64,000 bases of DNA from Novosphingobium guangzhouense. GTDB taxonomy: Bacteria > Pseudomonadota > Alphaproteobacteria > Sphingomonadales > Sphingomonadaceae. Positions 49,107-58,408 of the stretch are shown here, piece by piece. How positions within the stretch are numbered: position 1 is the stretch's first letter; each line of letters starts with the position of its first letter. Location of the stretch: contig NZ_LYMM01000001.1 of assembly GCF_002896965.1 (NCBI RefSeq), positions 186,001-250,000 of the forward strand, in the 5' to 3' direction. Under the pieces are notes generated by a model, which saw only the letters and a list, made by a program, of their open reading frames with translations, was not told the origin of the DNA and did not search any database. The position numbers were made by a program, and so were the translations under genes.

Positions 49107-49968
49107 GGTATTCCAGTGCCGCCGGGCGGCGGTCGGGCCTGCGCTCGACTACCAGCAGGGGCCGCATCGGCGCGATCGTGTCCGCCAGCGCCCTGGCCAT
49201 GATGGCGGCAACGTAATCCGCGCCTTCCTCGCCCAGATGGGTGTTGTCATAAGACAAGCGCGGGGTCGCCGTTGGCTGTACGTTCACTTCCGTCTGAGCC
49301 CGCGCAGGCGCGTCCTTCGCCGGGGCGGTGCTGCGCGGCAACTGGGCAAATCGCTCTGACTGCTTGGGACCAAGTTCAACCGCAGCCGCCGCGCTAAGCG
49401 CATTCAGGTCGATCAAGGCAGCCCCGGTCGCCTTCGCAACCTGTCGCACAGCCTGAGCCCAGGGCTCAAGGTCATTGACCAGACGACCGTTCTCGAACAC
49501 CCGGCGCACCAGCGGCGTAACAAGGATCGGCGTCGCCCCCACCGCACGTGTATCATCAACATAACGACGGATATAACCCGGAAACTCCTGCGCCAGTTCA
49601 GTGGAGCGCGAATTCCCCGGCTGGTCGTTATGCCCGAACTGGATCAGAACCCAGACGTTGCGATAACCCGGCACTTGAGCTTCCTTGAGCGCAAGGTGCC
49701 AGGACTTCTCCTGCATATATGTACGCGAACTGCGCCCCCCCCGCGCCAGATCGACGCAGGCCGCGAACGACGTCACGTGATAAGCGCAAAAGCTTGGCCC
49801 CCAACCGCCGATCACCGCCGTAGTGGAATCGCCCACAAGGATGATCTTGGACGGCTCGATGGCTTTGGGAAATTCACGCGACACCGGAGGTTTGACCGGC
49901 TTTGCGTAGGCAAAGGGCGCTCCGGCTGCCAGTGCGGCCATCAGCGCCGATTTGAAGATGAGGTTCAT
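49096..49968 (-). CDS. Rhamnogalacturonan acetylesterase (CE12, SGNH hydrolase)
   Basis: 290 residues from ATG 49968 (GAGAG six bases ahead). Signal peptide ends GAPFAYA. The SGNH blocks are complete: nucleophile IILVGDSTT, GGRSSRT, GHND, and catalytic pair YDNTHLGEEGA. It removes acetyl groups from rhamnogalacturonan, letting other pectinases act. Block III is IQFGHNDQPG, typical of family CE12. It lies 28 bases downstream of the large TonB receptor and overlaps the ThuA-like gene, so it belongs to the pectin operon and acts in the periplasm or outside. Confidence 0.92.
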   Translation of the reverse strand: MNLIFKSALMAALAAGAPFAYAKPVKPPVSREFPKAIEPSKIILVGDSTTAVIGGWGPSFCAYHVTSFAACVDLARGGRSSRTYMQEKSWHLALKEAQVPGYRNVWVLIQFGHNDQPGNSRSTELAQEFPGYIRRYVDDTRAVGATPILVTPLVRRVFENGRLVNDLEPWAQAVRQVAKATGAALIDLNALSAAAAVELGPKQSERFAQLPRSTAPAKDAPARAQTEVNVQPTATPRLSYDNTHLGEEGADYVAAIMARALADTIAPMRPLLVVERRPDRRPAALEYRAR

Positions 49969-49996
49969 GAACGTCTCTCGCATTCAGGCAATATTT

Positions 49997-52900
49997 TCAG
50001 AAAGTCAGGCGTGCGCCGACAAAGATCTGGCGACCGGTGGCCATATACGTGGTGGGCATCGGGTCGTCGGCATAGGCAAAGCGCTCGCTCTTCTGGTCTG
50101 TCAGGTTAAGCGCGTCGATGGTGATGCTGGCGTAATCGGTCAGCTTGACTTGCGCCGACATATCGAAATTCGTGGTCGATTTGCTGCCCACGAAATCATT
50201 GATCAGCGGGGAGTCGCAATAGCCCGGCTCGCAGCTGCCGGATGAGACCGGGTAGGTCGTGTAGTACCCACTGCGATGTGCCACCGAACCGCGGATGCTC
50301 CACGACGGAGCTTCGTAGAAGAGCGTGAAGTTGACCGAATCCGGCGAAGCGCCAAGGAACGGCCCCTTGGACACAATACGCGGCCTACCGGGATTTGTGC
50401 CCGAAGCGGGTGCACCGGGGTCAAGAATGTAGCTCAGGCTCGTCTTGATATGCGTATAGTTTGCCTGGATACCGAAGTATTTGAGGAAGCCCGGCAGGAA
50501 GGTGAAGTTCTGCTGATAGGAGACCTCGATCCCGTTGATGTATCCGCCAGGCGCATCACGGTACTGGCGGATATTGAACACGTTGTCCGCATCGATATAG
50601 GCAACAGCGTCCGGGTTGACCTGCGATACGCGCAACTGCTCGATGATATCCGACGTGAGAATGTCGGACAAGCGCCCTTCCGCAACTACCGTTTGCGGGA
50701 AGCTGGACAAGTCCTTGCGGAACAGCGCAACCGCCAGCAGTCCACCTTGCCCGAAATACCACTCTGCCGAGAAGTCCATGTTGGTCGCCCGAAATGGCTG
50801 CAACTTCGTATTGCCCAACGTGATCGATCCGCCCGTCACCGCACCTGGCGTCGTCGGGACGGAGAACGAAGTGACGCTTGGCGCCATGTTGCTCAGGATC
50901 GGGCGCGCCATGACTTTCGCCGCGGAGAAGCGCAGAAGCAGCGAACTGCTCGGCTCGAACACGAGGTTCATGGACGGGAGCCAGTCGTCATAGGAATTGT
51001 CGTTCGAAACCGGACGCGACGTGTTGGTCAAGCCGTCCGCCACCACCTTGGTGTGCGCAAAACGCATGCCAGCATCACCGCGCAGGACGCCGCCGAACAG
51101 GTCACGCGTGAATTCGACTATCATGTAGCCGCCAGTGTCGGTTTCCTTCACCCCGAACTGATTGGCTGCGTTATTGAGGTAGGTTATCCGCCAGTCACCC
51201 CACTTGTTGATGCAGTTGCAGGTAAAATCGTAGACCCGCTTGAATGCCTCAAGATCCGGCGAGAGGTATTGCGTGGTCGTGCCCTCAGGTGCCTTGATGC
51301 CTTCTCCCCAGGTCGTCAGGCGGGTCATTTCTTCTGTTGTCACGCCCGCTTCAAGGAAACTTGGGTTGAGTGAGTCAGAAATGGTACGCTGCATCTGGCT
51401 ATTGGAGAACGTGTAGACGCGCCGCGTGAAACCGCCCTTGATCGTAAAATCCTTGGCTGCCTTCCACGTCAGATCGAAACGCCCGCCATCATAGGTATTC
51501 TTGATGATGCGGCGGAAATGACGGATCGAGGAGTGACCCTTGATGTACTCCCAGTTATCCGGATTGGCCGCGTCGAAACCGACATTGAGCACCGGCATGC
51601 CGCCGCCACCCCGGTTATCGTAGATGAAGTAGTCGTCAGGGGATGTTCCCTGCCCAGCATCCAGATGCTCTATTTCCGCAAGAAGACCGGTGCTGTCGTT
51701 GTACGATTCCGAACGGCCATATAGCGCCGAAATCGCCAGCTTGTCGGAAAATTCATGCTCCAGTAGCAGCGAACCCTGCTTGAATGTTGTCGTGTAACTG
51801 TTCTCGTCCGTGACGGAGGATACGTCGACATTGCCGAGCTTCAGGTAGTCGGCGCTTCCGCCCGGAGTCAGCGCGGCGTCATATACACGCACCGCCGGCT
51901 TGCCGATAAAGGCAACGCGCCGGGCGATGCCTGCTTCATCGGGAATGTAGCCCGGCGACGACGGACTGTTGTAATAGTCGTAGGGATCCCAGTTGTGCGG
52001 ATTGAACGTCATCCCGCTGATCGCGCCGGCCACCGGCGTATTGCCATAAAGCGACTGTCCACAATCGATCGGCGCCAGAACCTCTGTGCCTGCTCGGGCA
52101 TCACAGCGATTGTAGAACCCGCGCTTCACCGTGGTCGATGTATCGGCCGACGCAGTGTAAAGGCCCGCGTTGAGATCGCCGCGCACCAGCCCGAACGGGG
52201 TCAACTGATAGTTTGTCGTCTGGTTCTTGAGCTTCGAGTAAAGCCCATCGAGGCTGATCGTAGTACGCGACGAAGGCCGCCATTGTAACGACCCGGTGAG
52301 ACCTAAGCGCTCCTGCCTGATCTCACGCGACTGGATCGTGGGAAGCGCCGGAAAGCGCACGATCGAACCCGGCGTGGTCGTCACACCGTCCACCACGGTT
52401 GATCCCATCGGACTGTTCACCAGATTATAGGCATCCGGGTTCGATCCCGTCAGCGCCGAACAGACTGCCGCATTAGTGATCGGCGTTCCCGGAACGATCT
52501 GGTCGCAAGGCGTTCCCGCCGGAGCCGCAAAGCCTTGCCGGTTCTGGCCGTTGAGCAGCGGGCTGCTGGTCGGAAAAGTCGCGCCGCGATAGACGTAGTC
52601 GGCGGAACCTGGGGACTGCAGATAGCCGTCCGCGCTCTGCCGCCGTTTGTTGTAGGCGCCCGAAACGAGGATCCCAAACTCACCGACACCGGTGTCAAAC
52701 TTGCGCGAAATAAGACCCGCGATACGGGGATTATGGGTTCCGCCGTTCTCATAATAGCCGTCCTGCACCGACAGCGCGAAGCGGTTCTTACCGTAGTTCA
52801 GAGGACGGCCGGATGTGAGATCGACGGTGGCGCCCAGCGAGCCTTCATCCACATCGGCAGAGGCCGACTTGCGAACCGCGATCTGGCTGAACAGTTCCGA

Positions 52901-53356
52901 AGCGAAAGTGTTGAAATCAAACCCTCGCGATCGATTCCCCGTCGATTGTGCCTGGCTGTCCCCGGCGGTAGAGAGTGCTTCCAGACCGTTCAGCCGTACA
53001 CGGGTGAAGTCGCCTCCTAGGCCGCGCACGGTGATCTGGCGTCCTTCGCCGTTCTCTCGGTCAATCGTGATGCCGGGCAAACGCTGGATTGACTCTGCCA
53101 GGTTGGCATCAGGGAAGTCGGCGATGTCTTCTGCGTTGATCACGTCGATCGCCGCGTTGGAGTTGCGCTTGACATTGAGCGCACTTGCCAGGCTTTCTCG
53201 ATAGCCGGTTACAACGATGGCCTCCGCCTCGACATCACCGATGACCTGGGTATCCTGTGCAGTTCCGCCGTCCTGCGCAATCGCCGTGGCCGAAAACGGG
53301 CCCGCCATGCCCAGCGTGGTCGCGCACAGAAGTACCGTTCGCAAATTCCTGCTCAT
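49997..53356 (-). CDS. Large TonB-dependent receptor (pectin locus)
   Basis: 1119 residues: signal peptide MSRNLRTVLLCATTLGMAG... ending ATAIAQ, TonB box AEAIVVTGYRESL, plug with DFPDANLAESIQRLPGITIDR and GRQITVRGLGGDFTRVRLNG, and a long barrel ending IFVGARLTF. It belongs to the large Xanthomonas/Caulobacter-type receptors linked with plant polysaccharide use. Placed between pectinesterase (54 bases upstream) and acetylesterase (28 bases downstream), it probably imports oligogalacturonide or rhamnogalacturonan fragments. Confidence 0.95.
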   Translation of the reverse strand: MSRNLRTVLLCATTLGMAGPFSATAIAQDGGTAQDTQVIGDVEAEAIVVTGYRESLASALNVKRNSNAAIDVINAEDIADFPDANLAESIQRLPGITIDRENGEGRQITVRGLGGDFTRVRLNGLEALSTAGDSQAQSTGNRSRGFDFNTFASELFSQIAVRKSASADVDEGSLGATVDLTSGRPLNYGKNRFALSVQDGYYENGGTHNPRIAGLISRKFDTGVGEFGILVSGAYNKRRQSADGYLQSPGSADYVYRGATFPTSSPLLNGQNRQGFAAPAGTPCDQIVPGTPITNAAVCSALTGSNPDAYNLVNSPMGSTVVDGVTTTPGSIVRFPALPTIQSREIRQERLGLTGSLQWRPSSRTTISLDGLYSKLKNQTTNYQLTPFGLVRGDLNAGLYTASADTSTTVKRGFYNRCDARAGTEVLAPIDCGQSLYGNTPVAGAISGMTFNPHNWDPYDYYNSPSSPGYIPDEAGIARRVAFIGKPAVRVYDAALTPGGSADYLKLGNVDVSSVTDENSYTTTFKQGSLLLEHEFSDKLAISALYGRSESYNDSTGLLAEIEHLDAGQGTSPDDYFIYDNRGGGGMPVLNVGFDAANPDNWEYIKGHSSIRHFRRIIKNTYDGGRFDLTWKAAKDFTIKGGFTRRVYTFSNSQMQRTISDSLNPSFLEAGVTTEEMTRLTTWGEGIKAPEGTTTQYLSPDLEAFKRVYDFTCNCINKWGDWRITYLNNAANQFGVKETDTGGYMIVEFTRDLFGGVLRGDAGMRFAHTKVVADGLTNTSRPVSNDNSYDDWLPSMNLVFEPSSSLLLRFSAAKVMARPILSNMAPSVTSFSVPTTPGAVTGGSITLGNTKLQPFRATNMDFSAEWYFGQGGLLAVALFRKDLSSFPQTVVAEGRLSDILTSDIIEQLRVSQVNPDAVAYIDADNVFNIRQYRDAPGGYINGIEVSYQQNFTFLPGFLKYFGIQANYTHIKTSLSYILDPGAPASGTNPGRPRIVSKGPFLGASPDSVNFTLFYEAPSWSIRGSVAHRSGYYTTYPVSSGSCEPGYCDSPLINDFVGSKSTTNFDMSAQVKLTDYASITIDALNLTDQKSERFAYADDPMPTTYMATGRQIFVGARLTF

Positions 53357-53410
53357 TCAATCATCCCCGTTGTTATACTTCGTTGAAACGTCATGCCCCG
53401 GCGTCCCCGT

Positions 53411-54568
53411 TCACACAGAGGGGCGCCAATCCGAAAACATCCGCTCGCGCGAGAATGCAGCCGCCTCGGCTGCATTGAGCAGGCGACTACGACGGTCCAC
53501 TTCCCGATGGGCGGTGCCGAACGGCGCCGGTGCACCGGGTCCGGTGTTGCCGAACTCCATAAACCGCGCATCTTCGGGTTCGAACCAGGCCTGTTTGCCG
53601 GCCGCGTCGGTGTACCACATGCGTGTCCACCCGCTGGCGGCAACGTGCGGCCCCATCCAACATCGCAGGTAAGCGGCCATTCCAACCGTCTTAACCCGCA
53701 CACCGTCACGCATCGTAGACGTCCCCCAGGGTCGTCCGAGAAAGACGCTGCCGTCCGGCACCCCGGTCTCTGCCGTCAACGCACAGCCGTCGAACACCAA
53801 CCCCGCTGCCTGATCGAATACGGTATTGGGCGCTGCTACATAGCCTTCTAAGGGATCGATACGCGGCAGGGAGCGAATTTCACAACGCTCGAAGCGTGCC
53901 GCTGCTCCTCCGAAAATGAAATCGTAGCTGCCGGTGATCAGGCATGCATGGAACAACGCCCTGCCTTCTGCGCAGTAGAGCGTGTCCTGATGACTTGTAA
54001 TCTCACAATCCGAAACGACGACCCGATCTGCACCTCGTCCGATCGAAAGGGCTAACGCCTGCTGGCTCCCGCCTTCATCCGAGCGCATTCCACCCGTACG
54101 ACGCATTTCCGCCGGAGCGTCGAACGTGTTGGCAATCGTCAGGCCGCGGAGCCGCACATCGGGCGCGGTCACGCTAACGCACCAGGTCCTGAAAGTGCCA
54201 TAAGGCTTGCCGTCAGGTGCAGTCCAACCGGCCGCTGCGTCAAAGAACACTACCGAACGTCCGGGGCCGCGCCCGTGGATCTCCACATTGGGCCGCTCGA
54301 TACGAAACTGCCCGCGGAAACGCCCTTCACCAAGCCAGATCCGCCAAGGCTGCGTTGCCCGAACCCGGGCAGCGGCATCGATCGCATCTTGAAGTGTGGC
54401 GAAATTCTTCTCGGCAACCCCAGGCGGAGCAGCCCCGACTGCGGCGTCATAAATCGGCCGGTTTGCTAAAAGCGGTAACGTGATCGCTCCGCCCAATCCT
54501 TTTATAATCGTCCGCCGTGGCAACGCCACGTCGGTCAGGCATCGATGTTCGAACGAAACCTTTCTCAT
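53411..54568 (-). CDS. Pectinesterase (CE8)
   Basis: 385 residues from ATG 54568 (GGGGTG ahead). The leader has a twin-arginine motif, LPRRTIIKGLGGAITLPLL, so Tat export is likely. The beta-helix carries the family motifs: QQALALSIG, TSHQDTLYC with the acid aspartate, GSYDFIFGGAAARF with the nucleophilic aspartate, and VFLGRPWG with the substrate arginine. It removes methyl esters from pectin, the first step before lyase or hydrolase attack. First gene of the pectin operon; no pectate lyase is in this window. A LacI-type operator lies 171 bases upstream. Confidence 0.94.
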   Translation of the reverse strand: MRKVSFEHRCLTDVALPRRTIIKGLGGAITLPLLANRPIYDAAVGAAPPGVAEKNFATLQDAIDAAARVRATQPWRIWLGEGRFRGQFRIERPNVEIHGRGPGRSVVFFDAAAGWTAPDGKPYGTFRTWCVSVTAPDVRLRGLTIANTFDAPAEMRRTGGMRSDEGGSQQALALSIGRGADRVVVSDCEITSHQDTLYCAEGRALFHACLITGSYDFIFGGAAARFERCEIRSLPRIDPLEGYVAAPNTVFDQAAGLVFDGCALTAETGVPDGSVFLGRPWGTSTMRDGVRVKTVGMAAYLRCWMGPHVAASGWTRMWYTDAAGKQAWFEPEDARFMEFGNTGPGAPAPFGTAHREVDRRSRLLNAAEAAAFSRERMFSDWRPSV

Positions 54569-54875
54569 GTCGCACCCCAGATCGAGGGCGCAGAGGACCA
54601 CTACCGGGAGCCAGTCAACCCACCGATAGCCTTTCGGAAATCCAAAGCAGACCTATGACGCCGCCACTGCCGCCAGCAGTGCGACGCAATATTCGGTCAT
54701 TTCTTCAGGATGCCGATTCCACGCACTCTCTTCCCATTTGTTACCGCTATCATATTCAGACATTCATGCTTTGCAATAGAAGTCTTGAAAAGTGGCAATC
54801 AAAAATATCGGAAGGTGCACCGGACGGCGGGCAGACGGGCGGAAGTCAGAACTTCCGCCCATCGTAAAGCATCAC
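54569..54875. other. Upstream region of the pectin operon
   Basis: A 307-base gap between the pectinesterase start and the end of fbp (also minus strand). It contains a LacI-type operator at 54739-54752 in AT-rich surroundings, the likely pectin operon promoter. No convincing terminator for fbp lies elsewhere; no gene is visible. Confidence 0.6.
54739..54752. promoter_or_regulatory. LacI-family operator before pectin operon
   Basis: TGTTACCGCTATCA fits TGnTAnCGnTAnCA at every fixed position. It lies in the AT-rich promoter region of the pectinesterase gene. No second LacI gene is in the window, so the binding protein is either the 8917 product or one encoded elsewhere; the half-sites differ from the ATGAAAACG sites. 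Confidence 0.55.
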
Positions 54876-55895
54876 TTATGCGTTGGCCATTTCACCAACA
54901 GTGCCCAGCAAGGCTGCGATTTCGTCAGCATCGCCAAGAGCTACACCGATGCGCTGGTGCAGGCCGGTGGGCTTGGCGTCCATAATACGCGTTTCACCGT
55001 CAATCGCGGTGCCGCCGGCCTGCTCAATGAGGAAGCTCATCGGGTTGGCTTCATAGAGCAGGCGCAATCGGGCCTTGCCGGGCTTGCGGTGATCGGCAGG
55101 GTAGAGGAAAACGCCGCCGCGCTTGAGGATGCGGTGGATGTCCGCCACCATCGAGCCGGTCCAGCGCATATTATATTCACCGGCCAGCGGGCCTTCTTCG
55201 CAGCCAACGCGGGCGTCAATGTAGCGGCGGATCGCAGGCGACCATTGCGCGCGGCGGGCCATGTTGATGGCGACTTCCTTGTTGCCAGATACGATCTGCA
55301 GCGGGCCGTCGGTCATGCGCCAGGCGCCCATTTCACGGTCGAGCGTGAATTCGTAGACGCCCGTGCCCAGCGTCAGGACCAGCAGGGTCTGCGGACCGTA
55401 GATCGCGTAGCCCGAGGCGACCTGTTCGCTGCCGGGCTGGAGGAAATCTTCCTCCGTGACTTCGCGCCCGGCCGAATTTTCAGGCGCGCGCAGGACGGAA
55501 AAGATCGTGCCCACCGAAAGGTCGACATCGACGTTGCTGGACCCGTCGATCGGATCGAACAGCAGCAGGTATTCACCCTTAGGGTAGCGGTTCGGGATAC
55601 GATGGATGGTTTCCATCTCTTCCGACGCCATGGCGGCAAGGTGGCCGCCCCATTCATTCGCGTCGAGCAGGATTTCGTTGGCTATGACGTCCAGCTTCTT
55701 CTGCACTTCTCCCTGCACGTTCTCGGAACCGAGAGTACCCAGCACATCGCCCAGAGCGCCCTTGGAAATCGCGAAAGTGACCGACTTGCAGGCCCGCGCG
55801 ACCGTTTCGATCAGCAGGCGCAGTTCGGAAGGACAGGCGCTGTCTTCGCGCCGCTGCTGTTCGATTAGGAAGCGGGTCAGTGTGATCGGTTGCAT
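54876..55895 (-). CDS. fbp: Class I fructose-1,6-bisphosphatase
   Basis: 339 residues; the family start [14 protein letters not shown] supports ATG 55895 over the longer frame to 56021. Metal/active-site signature [22 protein letters not shown] and upstream SEEME are intact; [14 protein letters not shown] and [16 protein letters not shown] complete the substrate site. It dephosphorylates fructose-1,6-bisphosphate in gluconeogenesis, as needed when growing on acids or pectin products. It stands as a single gene upstream of the pectin operon, in the same direction. Confidence 0.95.
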   Translation of the reverse strand: MQPITLTRFLIEQQRREDSACPSELRLLIETVARACKSVTFAISKGALGDVLGTLGSENVQGEVQKKLDVIANEILLDANEWGGHLAAMASEEMETIHRIPNRYPKGEYLLLFDPIDGSSNVDVDLSVGTIFSVLRAPENSAGREVTEEDFLQPGSEQVASGYAIYGPQTLLVLTLGTGVYEFTLDREMGAWRMTDGPLQIVSGNKEVAINMARRAQWSPAIRRYIDARVGCEEGPLAGEYNMRWTGSMVADIHRILKRGGVFLYPADHRKPGKARLRLLYEANPMSFLIEQAGGTAIDGETRIMDAKPTGLHQRIGVALGDADEIAALLGTVGEMANA

Positions 55896-56270
55896 CTTGG
55901 CCTTTCGCGATGGCGCTGCGCCGGGACGGCGTATCTGAAGGTGCATGAAGATCGGCAGGGATGCGCCGTCACGCCTCCCCCTTTCTTCGCGACGAACAGA
56001 CCATGCGCGAAACTTGCCCAAAACGCTACTTCATCCGCACCCGGTCGCAATCCGCAGTGACGCATGTCATGACCGCTCCATCGCGAGGATAGCGTTGTCG
56101 CGGCTGGATTTCCGCGATTTGCAGACCAGAAGACGACCGGAGCAAGGCATCGTCACGCGCGAAGATTTATTCGCAGCCGCCGCGCTTTTGCATCCGCCCA
56201 TTCCGGCAGGCGCCCATTCCGGCAGGCGCCCGCGAATCACGCAGACAGCCTACCGCCCGGGAAGCGGCAT
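55896..56270. other. Gap between UrcA-like gene and fbp
   Basis: 375 bases with no convincing gene; it contains the fbp promoter region by position and a 16-base tandem duplication at 56197-56228. In-frame upstream extension of fbp to 56021 is rejected. Confidence 0.5.
56197..56228. repeat. 16-base tandem duplication
   Basis: CCCATTCCGGCAGGCG occurs twice without change (56197-56212, 56213-56228), in non-coding sequence after the UrcA-like gene. Confidence 0.75.
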
Positions 56271-56621
56271 TCAGCGGGCGCTGGCCAGCTGGACGTGCGA
56301 GGGCGTGGAAACTGCGGCCGTGCGCGCTTCGATGCGCGTGCGGATTTCGGCCATCACTTCGGCGCGGCAATCCTGCGCCTTGCGCTCGGCAGCAAGATGA
56401 ACGCCAGCCATCCGCTGTCCGCAGACCGAACGTGCGGCGTCATCCATGCGGATCGCAAGGCGGCGCTGCCCGTCAGTGCTGGCAAGGTCGAGGCCCTTGA
56501 TATCCAGCGTCACCTGATCGCGCGCAAAAGGATTTTCGCCGGTTGCTGCCGTGGCGGAGCCTGTTGCAGCGACAAGGCAGGCGGGGGCGCAGGCGACCAG
56601 CGCCATAAGGCCAATCTTCAT
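56271..56621 (-). CDS. UrcA-family small exported protein
   Basis: 116 residues. Three consecutive ATG codons occur; the third (56621) has AGGAG at the best spacing. Signal peptide MKIGLMALVACAPACLVAATGSATA. The mature part has the UrcA pattern: VTLDIKGLDLASTDGQRRLAIRMDDAARSVCG...DCRAEVMAEI, with two conserved cysteines. UrcA proteins are named after a gene neighbouring a urease-related locus, but their function is unknown; they are common in sphingomonads and Caulobacter. It stands as a single gene. Confidence 0.85.
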   Translation of the reverse strand: MKIGLMALVACAPACLVAATGSATAATGENPFARDQVTLDIKGLDLASTDGQRRLAIRMDDAARSVCGQRMAGVHLAAERKAQDCRAEVMAEIRTRIEARTAAVSTPSHVQLASAR

Positions 56622-56700
56622 CATCATCTCCTGAACATATGTCGAGGACCACTCTAACGGCGGCCACATACGTCATAGCGTTCAGCAGAGGAACTGACAA

Positions 56701-57111
56701 TCAGCGGCTGCTGACCACCAGCGAGGCGAGTTCGGTGATATGGCCGAGCAGACCGATCGGCAGGTCGGCCTGCAGCGTGTCTGCCAAACCGCCGTCTCGA
56801 TCCTGCACCGTAACCGCAATGGTCCGCGCTATCGGAGCGGACCAGGCGCGCACGGTGGGCAGCGGCAGGACGACCTTCCAGGCCTTGCGCCCTTCTACCG
56901 TAACCGGGTGGCCATTTAGCAGGACCAGCGCGGCAGGGTCGGAACGATGGCCGGACACTTGCAGGCAACTGCCCGCATCACATGAGACAAGCCGGGTCGC
57001 CGGACCTGAAGTCGCGCTGGCAGATGAGGCACCGCCCAGAAAAACGCCTAATCCCAAAGAGATCAAGGCTGTTTTGCCCCACTTTCCCGTGTGTGAGGCG
57101 TTTACGGGCAT
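56701..57111 (-). CDS. Small exported protein of unknown function
   Basis: 136 residues. Signal peptide GKTALISLGLGVFLGGASSASA, then a beta-rich domain: TRLVSCDAGSCLQVSGHRSDPAALVLLNG, WKVVLPLPTVRAWSAPIARTIAVTVQD, ending ADLPIGLLGHITELASLVVSSR. The two cysteines may form a disulphide. I do not recognise the family. It lies 79 bases upstream of the UrcA-like gene in the same direction and may share its transcript. Confidence 0.65.
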   Translation of the reverse strand: MPVNASHTGKWGKTALISLGLGVFLGGASSASATSGPATRLVSCDAGSCLQVSGHRSDPAALVLLNGHPVTVEGRKAWKVVLPLPTVRAWSAPIARTIAVTVQDRDGGLADTLQADLPIGLLGHITELASLVVSSR

Positions 57112-57356
57112 CAGGCGTTGTGATCGGTGCGCGAGGCGGGCACTGAGCCGATGGCCTGAGCGCGGGCAGCGATCCCGTCCCGCAGCAGCCTGAACATGGA
57201 GGCCGCCACGCCCGGACGGCGGATTTCCGCGGTTCCGTGCCGAAATTTGGTGCTTTCAACCATTAGCTGCGTCCACCTTTTCCCAGGGAAACGAGATTGG
57301 CGCGCTGCAATCGCTCACGGCAGTCACAAATTCGCAATGGAAGGCATAGATTCAAT

Positions 57357-58298
57357 CTATGCCCGAGGGATCGCGCGTATCCGGCGGAAGACCTCATCGA
57401 TGAAAAGCTGGGTCGCCGTATTGCGCTCCGGCTCCGAGCGGGCCAGCAGGAAGATTTCGTAGGATGGTTCGAAATCCGCATGGAGCAGCGGCCAGAGCTG
57501 CCCCCGCTCGATTTCCGATCGCACCGCAGGCACCGACAGGAAACCGATGCCCACCCCGCAAACGATCAGCCGCCGCGCCTCGTTGATATCCTGCGCCACC
57601 CCCGTCACCCGCGCGCCAAGGCCGTAGCGACGGCGCAGATGGGTGACGATCTCTATCTCGTCGGCAGCCCCGGTCAGCACGAAAGCCTCGTCCTTCAACT
57701 CGCGCGGCTGGCTGATACGATAGCCGAACAGCGGGTGGCTGCGCCCGCAGTAAAGCTGCTGGCGTTCGACGAACAGCGGCTCGTAGACCAGTCCACCGCG
57801 CACCCCGCTGTCATAGCCGATCCCCAGTTCCACTTCCCCGCGGTCCAGCGCATCGAGCACTTCGCGCCAAGTGGACACGCGGATTTCAATCTGGATATCG
57901 GGATGGCGACGGTGGAAGCTGGTGATCGCCTCGTCGAATTCGGACGAGACGATCGCGGAGACGATCTGTATGCGCACCACGCCCTCGACCCGGCGAACGG
58001 CCTGCGCGATCTGGTGCGGCACAAGGCGCGCCGTTTCCAGCATGTCCTCGCACAATGCCATCATCGCCTTGCCCGCCGCCGTCATCTCCACCCCGTGTGC
58101 CGAGCGGGTCAGCAGCGTTGCACCGACATGATCCTCCAACCGTTTGAGCGCGGCGGAGATGCTGGGCTGCTGCTTGTTGAGTTCGCGCGCCGCCGCACCG
58201 ATACCCCCGGCCCGCACGATATCCACGAACGTGCGCATGAGGTTCCAGTCCACCCGGCTGGCGAATTTGCGGTCTGTCAGCGGGGTATCGTCGCTCAT
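57357..58298 (-). CDS. LysR-family regulator
   Basis: 313 residues. HTH: WNLMRTFVDIVRAGGIGAAARELNKQQPSISAALKRLEDHVGATLLTRSAHG (key parts: AAARELNKQQPSISAALKRLE). Effector domain about 95-305 with VRIQIVSAIVSSEFDEAI and LGIGYDSGVRGGLVYEPLF. It is encoded just downstream of the urea carboxylase, allophanate hydrolase and beta-propeller genes, in the same direction (110 bases behind the last), so control of urea or allophanate use is possible; the effector is unknown. Confidence 0.9.
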   Translation of the reverse strand: MSDDTPLTDRKFASRVDWNLMRTFVDIVRAGGIGAAARELNKQQPSISAALKRLEDHVGATLLTRSAHGVEMTAAGKAMMALCEDMLETARLVPHQIAQAVRRVEGVVRIQIVSAIVSSEFDEAITSFHRRHPDIQIEIRVSTWREVLDALDRGEVELGIGYDSGVRGGLVYEPLFVERQQLYCGRSHPLFGYRISQPRELKDEAFVLTGAADEIEIVTHLRRRYGLGARVTGVAQDINEARRLIVCGVGIGFLSVPAVRSEIERGQLWPLLHADFEPSYEIFLLARSEPERNTATQLFIDEVFRRIRAIPRA

Positions 58299-58408
58299 GA
58301 AAACAGAGGTAGCCGGTCCGGATCAGCGGTCATAGATGGAATTTATGGAGGCCCAGCATTCAGGTGGCACCTAACGGCACCTAAAGGGTACACAACCGCA
58401 CCCAAGTG

